Source: Allacma fusca (taxonomy: Eukaryota; Arthropoda; Collembola; Symphypleona; Sminthuridae). From it: 64,000 nucleotides of DNA. Shown here piece by piece: positions 35,276 to 47,178 of this stretch (position 1 is its first letter; every line of letters begins with the position of its first letter). The stretch lies in NCBI GenBank assembly GCA_947179485.1, contig OX359245.1, positions 59,073,067-59,137,066 of the forward strand, given 5' to 3'. The position numbers were made by a program, and so were the translations under genes. The notes below the pieces were generated by a model, which saw only the letters and a list, made by a program, of their open reading frames with translations, did not search any database and had not been told where the DNA came from.

Positions 35276-36118
35276 TAGTACTCGGACCAGTTCAGTTCAA
35301 AACTGAAAAATTCCGATTCGGTTCAGTTCAGTTTGATTCATTATAAATAGAGTTCAGTTCAGCTGTTGAACAGAACTGAACAGTTCAATTCAGTATTTGA
35401 ATCGAGCTGATCCATGTAATCCAAACTGCAGTTCAAACAGTTTGCAAACGGACTCCTTGCTTGAAATGTCGCCACCAACGTACAGTCTTATCTTTCATTC
35501 TCATATATAGTTATTTAACGAATAATGAACAAAACAATTTTTTCTTTTAATAATTCCATGGGACATTGCTATGTTGCTGGACCAAGCTAGGGGCTAAAGA
35601 AGTTGCATTTCGCACTACTTCATTTAAAACTTCAAAGGCAACTTAAAATTCTGGTTTGATTACGGAGCTGAAAAAATTAAAATTGATACGAATCCTAAGG
35701 AAAATGTAAATTGTAAATACTGAATTCGCCGAAAGCTGCAATACTAAAAGAAAGCAATGGATTACTAAACGTAGATTCTGAAACAGGGCCATTCCAGAGT
35801 ACTTTACCGTCATCATAATTTGTGCATTCTCCAGTGCACTGATTGCTATGGTGAATGCGATTAGGAACAGGTTAAGAGGAAAAAGAAATAAGTTTTTTCT
35901 AGGATTGACTCGAATGACTAAATTCGGAGCTCTTTGTGTGTACATCCGCGATTGTTCTTGTTTACCAAACAGTGCAACTGAACTGTTTGATTAACCGATT
36001 CAGTTCGGTTCATCGGGTGAAACTGAACTGAACGGAACTGTTTTTACTTGAACTGAACTGAAACCGAATTTTTGTATCAGTTCACTGCTCAAACTGAACT
36101 GAACTGTTCCGAGTACTA
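35276..36118. mobile_element. hAT-like MITE with AGTTCAGTTC-rich ends
   Basis: The inverted ends TAGTACTCGGA and TCCGAGTACTA are flanked by a perfect 8-bp duplication, ATCCTTAG (35268-35275 and 36119-36126). Both subterminal regions repeat CAGTTCAGTT or its complement many times. There is no transposase. The terminal CTCGGA core resembles that of the element at 5020-6287. Confidence 0.85.
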
Positions 36119-36586
36119 ATCCTTAGCCTATTATAGGACCTAGAATCCAGGCAGGCGCCCGTGTTTGCACATCAATGAATACCTAGACGTTTTTGTCAAT
36201 TCTCAGTCAATTTATTTAAGCGTGTAAAGGAGCATTCCCAATGGTACGTCCGTAAGCAAAAAGTCTACCTCCGTAAGATTTTTCGTCCGTAACCGGACGA
36301 ACCATTCCCAATCAGTCACCTCCGTAGCCGTAAGTTCTCCTCATCCGTAAGTAAAAACCTTACGGAAGCAAAGTTGAACCTAGAGTTTGAACTTTCAACT
36401 TTTCATCCGTACGGATGAAAATTTAAATTTTGCCTCTTGACAAGGAGAGCGCAAATGTACCGCCATATTTCATTGTTGAGTATTTTTCATTGCATATGTA
36501 GTTATTTCTATCTTTGCCGCAATTATTGGCACTCAATTTATTCATAAGTTCATTAATTATATTTCGAATTGTTAATTCCAATCATT

Positions 36587-38046
36587 ATGGCAAATAAAAG
36601 AAATACAAGCTTGAGATGCATTGGCATCGATATCACTCCAGCTGTCGAAACAATGTTGACGATGGTAGAAGCTCGAGGATTCCTATACGATCCATCTCAC
36701 CCTCTATTTCGCAATCGAGACATTCGAAAAGCAGCTTGGGATGAGATTTCGAAAGGAATTAATCTCACAGGTAAATAATGAAAATATAATATAATAAAGT
36801 AAGGCAATATTAATAATAAAATAATTCTTTTATATCCACTGCCATTATTAGCTGTAGCGGATGTATGTGAAACGTTGGACCCGGTGGCCACTTTATTAAA
36901 ATTAAAACTTAATTAAAAATTAACCATTTCACATAAATCAGCTCAGCATAGCACTAAGAAAATTATGAATTTGGTGCGGAATTCTATTCTAGACAGAAAA
37001 AAATATTCTTATATTATCAAAATCCATCACGAATTACACGTGTTATGACCATAAAACAAAATAAAACGCATTTGTCAAAGAATAGGATGTTAATTCACAC
37101 TTAAATTCTCTTCAAAACATATGCCTATTATATTAATTAAAATACCGTCAGGAAATTCGTGGTAAAAATCGTAATGGATTTGAAAAATACATTACAGTGT
37201 ACCTACTGAAGAAATTGATAGGCAAATATTTATATATACATATATTACGCAATTTGTAGCAAAAGAAGCAAAGGATAAGTACACGTACTTACGTGATCAG
37301 TTCACAAGAAAGAAAAATCAGCGAAGCAAAAGTGGATCCGGGGCGAAAAAGAAAACTCGATTCGATCAAAGCGAAAAAACATTTATGTCCTGAATGGCTT
37401 TTTAGTCTGGGTTTGTCAAGTCCAGGCGAAGGTAGAAACAAATTAAAAACATAATATTGTAAATAATGTTGTTATTTACACATTTTACTGATAATAAAAT
37501 TATTTAATGTGCCTAGTACGTCAGGGAACTATGATAGTTCTCCCGAACCAGATTCTGATGATCCTGAACACAATTTTGAGACAAGTTTCTCCGATGACGA
37601 TTGTGACTTGCACGAAGCTCCGGAAACTCCAAATACAACTAAAGCCGAAAGTCCTGCCTTAAAGAAGCGTAGGCTGGGTAAATCTAATGAAGCGAGAAAG
37701 TAGCCCTTTATTATTGTATTACGACGACAACAAGTTTTATGCTGCTGGTACTACTGCTGCTGCTACAGATGCTGATTTGTTGTATGCACAGGATATGAAA
37801 TTTCAATCAAAACTCTTGAGCGTTATTGAAAAACCAGATACAGAGGAGGATCTTTTTGGGGCGACTATAGCTGCAGGGCTAAAAACGTTTTCTCCGAGAA
37901 AGAAAGCATTGGCACAAATGAAGATTCAGACCATTATGTTTGAAATAACAACTCGAGGAACAGCGCCAATGTGTGAAAACACACATGGAAATATAGAAGA
38001 AGAAATCAATTCACATAATTTTATTATTCCATTTAATAAATATTAA
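36587..38046 (+). CDS. MADF-BESS protein of the Harbinger element (multi-exon, partly uncertain)
   Basis: Exon 1, 36587-36770, encodes the first half of a MADF (Myb/SANT-like) domain (FLYDPSHPLFRNRDIRKAAW) and ends at CACAG|GTAAAT. Further pieces are a VADVCETL segment near 36852, YLRDQFTRKKNQRSKSG at about 37286, an acidic stretch (SPEPDSDDPEHNFETSFSDD) at 37513-37680, and a BESS-like motif EEDLFGATIAAGLKTFSPRK with KALAQMKIQ at about 37845-37940. Such proteins bind element ends or help import the transposase to the nucleus. I could not join all exons in one frame; between 36.85 and 37.29 kb, and at 37.68 kb, either introns or small indels intervene. Confidence 0.6.
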
Positions 38047-38461
38047 CGACAAATTAAATACAATGTTTAGTAAATATTTTGAATAAATATTTTAAACGGG
38101 ATTCCACTTTGCATATTTGATATAATTCTCCTGCCATTCAACTGGATTAATGTTTCGAAAATAATTTGCTACATTTTCTCGAATCAGTTTTACTTTTTTG
38201 GTGTAGTTGTTGGAGCCAAGGTTACCCATAGGCTGTAATGCACCATCAACTCGCTTTCTCCAAGAACCTACTGTGATATTGTGCAGATTTGTGTCTTCCA
38301 TGTCCAACTCAGTATCACCAAAAAAAAAGAATTAGTGCAGTTTAGAAGATCCCATGTGCGCAAAAAGTTGTGAAGACACCAGCAGGCTAAAATGTTAATC
38401 AGTTATTTTTAAAAAATAGATTACAAACAAAGTTTATAAGAATTGTACATGTGCATTTCAA

Positions 38462-39676
38462 TTATCCATTACCCTTGATTATATAATCAATGTTGTCTGT
38501 TTTCCCAATTATTGGCGTACGAAATATTCGGAACCGGCTAACCATAATTTCGAATGTATTTTCGATTGTTCGGCGCGCTCTTGAGTGCCGATAATTGTAG
38601 ATTCTTCGTTCCGTATCCAAATTTGTTTCCGGAAAGGGCTTCATAATGTTTTCTGACATTGGAAAAGCATCATCAGCCACGATTACGAATGGAAACGTTA
38701 GTGTGCTCTCAGGTAGCATAACCGGGATAGAGAAATTCATTTTTCCTGCGTACATACATGTTTGGCAGTTATTAGTCAATGAATTATTCATCTGTTACTT
38801 ACTCCAAAAATTAAATAATTGTGGTTGATAATTACCTTGTAGAACCTTTGAACCAAATGGACTTTCCCGAAACACACCGCTATCATTTTGTCGTCCATAC
38901 CCTCCAACATCAACCATTGTAAAGCGATATTTCGCGTCCCACATAGCCATAAGATTAATGCTAAAAGTTTTTTTGTAATTAAAATATAGTGAGCCTGATT
39001 TGTTTGGGCATTGAATGAGGACTTGTTTTCCATCCAAAGCGCCGACACAATTAGGATACTGCCAGATTGCCTGAAATTCGGTGGCTATGCGGACCCAATC
39101 CTCAGTTGTTGGCTGTGGCATAAAAACAGGAGACAATGTATCCCAAATAATTCTTGTAGTTTTAGAAATAATTTTTGAGACAGTAGCAAGGCCCAAACAA
39201 AACCCATCCGAAAGTGCTTGCATACTTATTCCATGTGCAAGGTATCTGGCGGGCAAAAAATATTAAAAATTAAAATATTGAATTCAGATTTATCATTAAT
39301 AGAAATTGTTGCCCATTTTGTTTTTAAATATAGATATGCAATTTATTAAACTTACTTCAGTGTTACGTATAGCCTGACACGGGGTGAAATACTTTCCCTT
39401 TGACTTCTTTTAACTAGCCTTTCTTCTACCAACAACAACTCGTGTAAATCGTGTTTCTCTGTGAAAACGGTCTGGAAATTTGTTGTGCTTTATATCAAGT
39501 TTAACTTGATCGCCCAATCTTGACCGGAGTTTATTCATGGGGTGAACCCAATATTTGCGCTTCGTTTTATTAGACTTTTGCCAACTTAATAGTGCTGCTA
39601 TCGCTTTTTTCTTTCGAAAAACCAAGAATCCCATTTTGGATTTTGTACAGCAAAAAATTGCGCCTATTGTTTGCAT
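38462..39676 (-). pseudogene. HARBI1-like DDE transposase of the Harbinger element, one apparent frameshift
   Basis: The N-terminal part is 39676 to about 39346 (KRKYWVHPMNKLRSRLGD, then RLVKRSQRESISPRVRLYVT). An intron follows to about 39253 (GTAAGTTT to GCCAG), then RYLAHGISMQALSDGF. A second, short intron (GTAATTATC to TACGCAG, about 75 nt) joins FGSKVLQG to KMNFSIPVML. The DDE triad is visible: D in VGALDGKQVL, D in VIVADDAFP, E in RRTIENTFEIM. The frame must shift once near 39445, between TRFTR and ELLLVEERL. Apart from that the protein has near full family length. A small error in sequence or a recent mutation would explain it. Confidence 0.78.
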
Positions 39677-39814
39677 GTGATTTTCATCCGTAAGTTCTAT
39701 TTCATTGGGAATGCAGGTTTTACCTTACGGACGAAAAACGTCTTACGGATGACTTCATCCGTAACCGTAAGCATTTTGATCCGTAACCGTAAAAAACATT
39801 TTTAATTGTAAAGG

Positions 39815-40309
39815 GTGCTTAATACGTCTAGAATTCTAATAAAGTAAAATGCTGCAAGTTGACAATGTCATTTAGAAAAATCACATGAATTATAACTTTC
39901 AATAGTACTGTAATATTAGTTCAGCAAATGCAAAGCAGCCCTGCATAACGCACGCATATAATTATTTAAGAGAAAATTTTAATTTAAACTTGAATACGAC
40001 AGACAAATAACTATATGCAATCAGTTACAGGGGACGCTCGCAAGAATGGGAAAGTGTAATCGAAATACTTTTGCAAGCGAGAAAATTCATATTTAAAGCT
40101 AAGCTATAATCAGCCATTACCCCAACTATTAATTCACACTGTATGTAGATTTTGTTGCAAGCCGTACATTACAGTGCATGGAGTAGTCATTGCTTCGGAA
40201 GAGCAATCTATAGTTAAATTCATATTCAATTTCTGAGCCAAGAATTGCCACTATTTATTGTCTGCTACGTTTAGATTTTCCAGAAATATTTTCCTTTGGA
40301 GAAGTTTCA
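39815..40309. repeat. repeated intergenic unit and upstream block of copy G
   Basis: The sequence continues the cluster's intergenic unit after the Harbinger element (AAATGCTGCAAGTTGACAATG). It leads into the diverged upstream block of receptor G (GCATGGAGTAGTCATTGC near 40177). Confidence 0.55.
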
Positions 40310-40943
40310 ATGGAGACGATTCTAACTCCAGTAATACTCGAGATACTAAAATATAACTATAATGCCGGAAGATTCGTTCAAGCAATTCCATATTTATGGA
40401 ATCGCCATGATCATCTTCCCAAAATTGAAACATCCAAAATTAGAATAGCGTGTTGGAAAATTAATTGCTTAGCTACTTTTTTTATTTTTTATTTGTAATT
40501 GTGCGATGTGTCCAGGTCTCTGTCGACGAATCAGCGTCTGTGCAAATAAAATCTACATGCAATTTATGATTATATTATTCTCTTTGGGATTATTGTTTCA
40601 CTGGATCAATATTGCACACACATGAGAATTTTTTTCACTAGAGAAGCACACCCTAGTTTTCCTGAAAAAATATGAAGGTAAGAAAACTTTGAAGAAACTA
40701 AGAAAAAAGGGTTTACGAGTGATTTTAACAACAAATGCATTTTTTATCTTTCTAAATGCTCTTTAACGTCCGACGTCTCCGGAGTTCATCACTTCTGTAT
40801 GGCCTTATGGAGAGTACCCAGCTGTGGTCAGAATTTTCCAAATTTTAAACTTCTTAGTGTATGTCACTACGGTTCGAGTGTTGGGCCTGCAAACGAGCAG
40901 CACTGTGTTCAACTTTACAATGGCGCTACGGATCATCCTTACG
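40310..40943 (+). pseudogene. receptor fragment G
   Basis: It starts METILTPVILEILKYNYNAG in good family form. A loss of a few bases in the first membrane segment (near 40480) brings a stop, and further gaps follow before the donor after 40677. Intron 1 and the first third of exon 2 are fused by a deletion. The rest of exon 2 (40709-40943) has LKAL-like and PEFITS-region remains. No exon 3 is present. Confidence 0.78.
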
Positions 40944-41500
40944 GAACTGATATTCCGTAAGAGGATCCGTATCATCATGTGACCTTTATTAGTGTTATGC
41001 ACCTTACAAGTAAGCACATTGTAATCAGGGCACCCAGATTATTTGATTCTCAATTCAGGACTTCTATACGCTTGAAGCAATTAAATTTGACTGACCACTG
41101 TAGTACGCATACGTTTATTTGGAAATAATTACCATTTGCAACTCTGACCAGCTACCTAGAGTTTTAGTATTTATTTAAATTAAAGTTTTAACACTCATTA
41201 AATATATCCAGACCGAATTTACAAAAATGAAAAAACGGGTTACTTTATCGTTCCGTCTATGGTCTTGTGGGAACTAGCATGCCAGGATGCAGACTAAATG
41301 CTTAATTTCTCCAAGCTTTAAAGCGTTCTTGGGCTGTATGATACTCAGTCGCGTGGAATTGGTCATTACTATGTACATTTATAGCATTCTAATTATTCGT
41401 GGCCTATTTCAGATCCACAAATTGTCAATATTCTTTGAAATTTAATAATTATTATACTACCTGTTTCGTTTTAATATTTCCGGAATATAACTTCTCTCAG
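40944..41500. other. intergenic flank upstream of receptor H
   Basis: No gene. Parts match 8940-9040 upstream of receptor B, supporting a duplicated flank. Confidence 0.45.
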
Positions 41501-42334
41501 TAGGGTTGGCCATATCGGCTACTTTCGAAATATCTTTAATATTGTGATCGTTCACAAATATAACTGATAACGATATGGAAAACGATAAAAACGATATGCA
41601 ATATAAATTGAAATTTTTATAAGGAAATTAAGCAGTACATTGCATTGAATAAATATTTCTATTAAAAGTTACATACAAATAGACCGAAATGATTACTTAA
41701 TTTCGCTTATAAACTTTTCGAATGCCTTTTAACTATTCCTTGCAGTGCTCGGATCAACTGAATTCTAAATTAAAAAGTTTAAATTCAAGAAAAAATCGTA
41801 AAAAACAATGTTCAATTCACTAATTATTTTGACTTGACTCAAGATGAAACTAAGCCGCTTGATTCAGTTCATAATTTTGAATGGAGCTGAATCGTTTCAC
41901 TGAAATAATTGTTATTCTGCCCCACTTTGTCAACAAAAAATGTACCGCTGCAAGCTGACCAGTATTTGTACCCTTAATTTAACTCTCTTGTACGTTTGGA
42001 AAATACAACTGTCGTTTCTAGAAAGCGTATTCTTTAAGTGCATTTGCGATAACAACTGTTTCCGATTCAGATCGATTAAATTCAAACCAAAATTTTGAAC
42101 TAGTGTTTACCTGACTGAGCTGAATCGTTCCAAAAATGAATTCGTTCCAGTTCAGGTAACACTTTCTAGGGTATGAAATGTGCCTGAGTGCCCCAATATT
42201 TCCTTCCTAGACCGATATTACGATTGTACGATCAGTGTGTGAAATGTACGAGAATTATCGTAGCATATCGTTCTTCTAAACTGAACGATATCAACGATAA
42301 TACCTTATCGTTATATCGGTATGACCAACCCTTA
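41501..42334. mobile_element. hAT-like MITE with GGGTTGGCCATAT ends
   Basis: The ends TAGGGTTGGCCATATCGG and ATCGGTATGACCAACCCTTA are imperfect inverted copies. Subterminal motifs are ATCGATAACGATAT-like. When it is removed, the flanks resemble the uninterrupted sequence at 9030-9060. The target duplication is blurred (TTCTCTCA against TTCACACT). A stretch near 41985-42030 resembles the DNA just upstream of receptor D. Confidence 0.68.
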
Positions 42335-42878
42335 TTCACACTTACTTATCACATGACTCATAATAACCTTTGTGGTAGTTCCTCATTTCAGTTCCTCACG
42401 CATTTAAGTATCCTTCCTTAAATAATCAAAGGAAAACCCAATCAGGTTAATGGTTTGGTCAATCAAATCATTTAATAAACAATATTGTATTCCATTTTCT
42501 TCCCCTGAATGCCATTATCCTGCTTTGGAATTTTAAGCTCTTCTACATTTTCGGTGGCAAGAGCTGGGTTATTGTAATTGGTGTAAATTCAGTTTTAAGT
42601 CGCAACAATTTATATACAAATGACTGATTACTTCCCTTACGTTACTAGTCAAAGTAATTATATATAGTTTGGTTACTTTCATTTGGGAATGAGTTTTTGA
42701 TTTCTCGAGTTCAAAGAATGATTGTCACAATCTAATATCATTCTATTTATTATTGTATTCGAATTTGAATTTGAAATAATTGCTGGAAATATCTTCAGCA
42801 TTAAATTGTTAACATTTTTGAGCCCTTTCAAAATATTTTTCTTCACATCATTTACAGACAAACTGTAAAGACATTGAA
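42335..42878. other. upstream flank of receptor H
   Basis: Non-coding. It differs from the upstream block of B, I and K, so H may be controlled differently. I see no clear TATA or initiator signal. Confidence 0.4.
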
Positions 42879-44274
42879 ATGAAGACGATTCTTACTCCAG
42901 CAATACTTGAGGAACTGAAATATCACTACAGAGTAGGAGTTTTTGTTCAAGCCAATCCATATGTTTGGAACCACCAAGATAATCTACCTGGAATTGAAAC
43001 ATCAAACGTTCGACTGGTTCTTTGGAAAATTAACTGTTTAGCCACTTTTCTTAATTTTATATTTGTAATTGTACGGTGTGTCCAGGTCTCCACAGACTAC
43101 ACTTCGCCTATGGCAATGAAAATCTACATGCAATTTATAATTTCAGTTTACTTTATTGGAATATTAATACACTCGATCAACGTTCTATACAGAGGTGAAG
43201 TTATAACGCTGATGAGACACACCATGGTATTTATAAAAAATTACGAAGGTAAGATTCACCTAAAGTTAACTGCACTTATTATATGATCTGTTCCATCACT
43301 TCTTGAATCCTAACTTGTTAACCTCTGCAGTCATCAACGGTGCATCCAACAACCCTGTTAGAAGAAAATGGACGCGGATAAATCTCATTTTCTTGAAAGT
43401 TTGCCGCGTGACTGTAATAACAAATGCATCCATTTTTGCTCTAAACGCTCTTCTACGTCCCAATTCACCAGAGTTTATCACATCTTTATGGTCTCATGGA
43501 GAATACCCAGCTGTGGCCAGAGTTTTTCAAATTTTAAGCTTCTTAGTGTATGCCATTACAGCTCGGGCGTTGGCGCTACAAATGAGTGGCACTATTTTCA
43601 TCTTTACAGTGTCGTTAAAAATCATCCTGGCAGAACTCAGGTTTTGAATGGAAATATCCAACTAAAACATTACACACTCACCATTACATATACCATAATC
43701 GATTTCATTTTAATTATGTCCAAGACGTTGTCGACATTGGGAGGTAGGGACTAAAAAATTATGAATTTGACAGAAGATTGACACTAATTTTATTTTCAGG
43801 TTTGAAACGAGAAATGAGACTTTAAACCAGCTGCAGAAGAAGATTTCAATTTACAAGCAAATTCAAGTACTTGTTAAGGAGTTTAATCAAATCTACGGGT
43901 CCACGTTTCTCTTATATGGAAAGCTTATGATAATTTTTATAGCTGTTTTCTCATGCTACGGAGCAATACGGTTCCACGGTGTGCTGGCAGCCACTTTAAC
44001 AGTTTTTGGTTGTAACTGTACCTTACTGTTCTTTGTAATTTTTGGATTTTTAGCTGAAATTAATAAGCTGTCCGGACTACTGTTGATAAATTATTATCAG
44101 CGCCTCAATTTGCTCCAAATGTCTTGGGAAAGACTTTCGCTGCGAAAATATTTGAAGAGCTTAAAGTCCATGAAAATCATTGTCGGGAATATGTACTTTG
44201 TGGATAAGTTTCTTGTATTAACCCTAGCCAAAGTAGTATTTGACACTACAATTAACTTTCTTCTGTTACACTAG
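42879..44274 (+). CDS. seven-transmembrane gustatory-receptor-like protein, copy H (intact)
   Basis: Exons 42879-43248, 43331-43640 and 43800-44274 encode 384 aa without a stop. The start (MKTILTPAILEELKYHY) lacks the in-frame upstream ATG found in B and I. Exon 1 holds FWKINCLATFLNF-type membrane segment 1 as LWKINCLATFLNFIF. Exon 2 has the subgroup mark LALQMSGTIFIFTVSL, shared only with fragment J. The protein ends TINFLLLH, with H instead of the family Y. Intron 2 is only 159 nt, the shortest in the array. A 3' UTR intron is at 44278-44360, and its last exon begins GAAATGTTGTCC. Role inferred as for copy B: a plasma-membrane chemoreceptor. Confidence 0.74.
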
Positions 44275-45102
44275 CAGGTGCAATATTAATGCATTTCTTG
44301 TAAATTTTTAATATTTGTTCATATCATTTTGCTTGCTACATTTCTTACAATTTTTATTAGGAAATGTTGTCCGTTCACAAAATGTACCATCTGGCGGGAG
44401 ATAATTATCTTTGCAGTTCGTGGTCTCTGTAGTGGTGCTGGAAATTGTCTGTTCTGGTTCATGCGCTGTACCATTCATTAAATACCTTATGCACTCTTGC
44501 ACCAAATAAGTTGTACGAAATGGTCTAGTTCATGCGTCCGACACGGCCAGTTCATTTGGACCAAACATGAGTGGCAGTGAAATATGTTGAAGCAAAATAA
44601 ACAATTACGCTTTAAGCGTTTTAAATGTATATGTTTGTCATGACGCATGTTTAATTATTAATATGTGGGATATACAGGACGGTGTAACTCCTGCTAATAT
44701 AAGATTCATGGACATATCTAAATTTAAATTAGACTCAAAGAAAAACTCAATTATATGATTGGTAATTGAGAGTAAAAATTTCAGTAATGGAAATGATTGT
44801 CAAGTAAACGGAAATGCTTTAGAATCGAAACGAAGCTGGAAGTTCCTATTATGTTTGGCTGCCTGTCCGAAACATATAAGCATGATAAATATTTTATAGG
44901 AACAAATTGAATAAAAAGGATGAAGCTTATTATTTGAAATATATCGGGTCATCTTCTTGATCTCAAAAAGTTTTACATACAAAGTAAGTCGCACATAAAT
45001 AAGTGCAAATTCGTACGTGCATAAATTTCATTTGAATTATTTTTTTAGTTTTTCACATGCACTAAATAAGCACTTGGATTCAGTTAATTACTTTTTAGGA
45101 CC

Positions 45103-45134
45103 CTGGAATTGTCGTTACTACGTAATGAGCATTC
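45103..45134 (+). promoter_or_regulatory. conserved upstream block of receptor I
   Basis: The stretch around GTCGTTACTACGTAATGAGC lies about 150 bases before the start codon. It has counterparts upstream of K (50541-50570), M (55369-55400) and fragment F1 (24011-24041). A second block, AATAATTACRATAT, lies closer to each start (45190, 50627 and others). Conservation in non-coding sequence suggests a shared promoter, but recent duplication alone could also explain it. Confidence 0.4.
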
Positions 45135-45275
45135 TTATTACTTTTGTATTCAATTTCAGAGGTATGAATTGACATTATTTTTTGATACCGAATAATTACG
45201 ATATCTTATCTATTTAGATTTCTCCAGAAATGTATGTTCCTCATACGAGTTCGAACAACCTTCAGAAAAGTTCCA

Positions 45276-47102
45276 ATGGAAGGGATTCTAACTCCAGCTA
45301 TAATTGAGCTCCTGAAATATAATTACAATGCCGGAAGTTCAGTTCAATCCAGTCCGTATTTATGGAATCACCAAGATCGTCTACCTAGAATTAAAATATC
45401 CCAAATTCAGCTAGCGTTTTGGAAAATTAATTTCGTAGCTACTTTTCTTAACTTCTTATTTGTAGTTGTACGATGTGTCCAGGTATACGCGGACGCATCA
45501 TCGCCTGTGGCAATGAAAGTCTACATGCAATATATGACTGTAATGTTCTCTATCGGAGTAATGTTTCACTTGATCAATGTTGTACACAAAACAGAATTTA
45601 TAACACCAGCGAAGCACACCCTGGTTTTCCTGAAAAATAATGAAGGTAAGAAAATAATTATATCTAAATTCAACAATACAACTATTATGTGAATCGTTCC
45701 ATCACATTTTTAAAATCATAACTTGCTAAACCATACAGTCATAAATGGGCCAGTCGATAATCCCGTCAGAAGAAAATGGACTCGGATAAATCTGATTTTC
45801 TTGAAAGTTTGTCGAGTGATGATCACAGCAAATTCACTTGTTTTCACTTTAAATGCTCTTTTACGCCCCACATCTCCAGAATTCATCACCTCTTTATGCA
45901 ATAATGGAGAGTACCCGGCTGTGGCGAGAATTTTCCAAATTTTAAACTTCTTACTGTATGCCATTACATTTCGGGCATTGGGCCAACTTATAAGTAGTAC
46001 TGTTTTCAGCTTTACAATGGCCTTAAGAATCATCCTGACAGAACTGAGGTACTTGAGTAAAAATATGGACTTAAAATTACTACGCTCTCACCAGGGGTCG
46101 GATTTGTGTGGTAATACCATGGAAAATTAATTTGTGGGGGGAAAATGTTAGTAACACGTGAATTTTTTGTGACGAGGATTTTTTAAGTTACTGACATCTT
46201 TCAGGGAAAATTGTTTTGCAAACTGGGATTTCAAAAACTGTTGACTTTCTTCCAGCGGGAACTTAAGATTCAGCAGAGAAATTAAAAAAACTATCTTCTA
46301 AGGAAATTTACAAATACTGACCCCTGGCTGTCACCATTACTCTCATCATCATTTTTCTGTATTAGTGCATCGTTTTTTTGCTTTGTTTTGTGAAGTTGAA
46401 TCTAATTTCCTATGAATTTTCCTACAAGCTGATAGACGGCCGTAGATTTTTATCATTGCATTAGTTTTACTGAGCAATTACGGATTAGCTCAATTTTCAT
46501 TTATTGAAAATTTACAAGGTTTTATTTTGTCATTATAGCGAATTGTCTACATAGGGATGGGGAGAATCACATGTTATAAATTTGACATGAATTGAATTTA
46601 AAATTTATTAAAACCACCTTTTTTTAGGTTTGAAACAGAAAATGAAAATGTAAACCAGTTGCAGGAGAAAATCTCAATTTACAAACGGATTGAATTGTTC
46701 ATTATAGAGTTCAATCAGGTCTTCGGGTCTACGTTACTCCTTCACGGAACGCTCATGACGATTTTCATAGCCGTGTTCTCATGCTACGGAGCAATACGTT
46801 TCCATGGTGTTCTGGCCGCCACTTTAGCATCTTTTTGTTGCAACTGTACCTTCCTGTTCTTTGTAATGTTTAGCTTTTTAGCGGAAATAAACAAGCAGTC
46901 CGAAATGTTGTTGAGAATTTCCTACCAGTGCCTGTATTTATTCCGAATTTCTCCGGAAATACTTTTGATGAGAAAATATTTACGAAGCTTACAATCCCTG
47001 AAAATCACTGTCGCAAACATGTTCTTTGTGGATATGTGCATAGTGTTAACGCTGGCCAAAGTTGTATTTGACTATACAGCAAATTTTCTGCTCCTATACT
47101 AA
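45276..47102 (+). CDS. seven-transmembrane gustatory-receptor-like protein, copy I (intact)
   Basis: Exons 45276-45645, 45739-46048 and 46628-47102 give 384 aa. The start is MEGILTPAIIELLKYNYNAG. An in-frame ATG at 45234 would add 14 residues but is not kept in K or M. All seven predicted membrane segments are present. The C-terminus reads YTANFLLLY and the stop is TAA rather than TAG. It forms a subgroup with D and M (YADASSPVAMKV in exon 1, LGQLISSTVFSFT in exon 2). Intron 2 carries the subgroup's MITE (46092-46326). A 3' UTR intron follows at 47106-47178. With D and M broken, I is the only working member of this subgroup in the window. Confidence 0.74.
46092..46326. mobile_element. hAT-like MITE, CAGGGGTCGG family, in intron 2 of copy I
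   Basis: It begins CAGGGGTCGGATTTG and ends TGACCCCTG. The 8-bp flanks GCTCTCAC (46084-46091) and GCTGTCAC (46327-46334) match 7 of 8. Confidence 0.82.
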
Positions 47103-47178
47103 CAGGTGAGACCCTCATTCAATTTGTTAACTGTTATATTCGTTCCTATTATATTTTACCTGATATTTAATCTTATAG

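Larger units (their letters stand above)
36220..39814. mobile_element. PIF/Harbinger-type DNA transposon, nearly complete
   Basis: The element holds a MADF-BESS gene on + and a HARBI1-like transposase gene on -, the usual two-gene set. Both ends are dense in CCGTAA/TTACGG and contain CATTCCCAAT (left twice, right once inverted). Flanking DNA reads on when the element is removed: the repeated intergenic unit stops at about 36219 and resumes at about 39815, judged against 23690-23780 and 53580-53650. The exact termini and the expected 3-bp target duplication could not be fixed, so the edges may be off by a few bases. Confidence 0.78.

Noticed and set aside
44308..44505. 65-codon minus frame with Cys and Thr repeats
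   Set aside because: It overlaps the 3' UTR exon of receptor H, and the paralogous place after J does not keep the frame.
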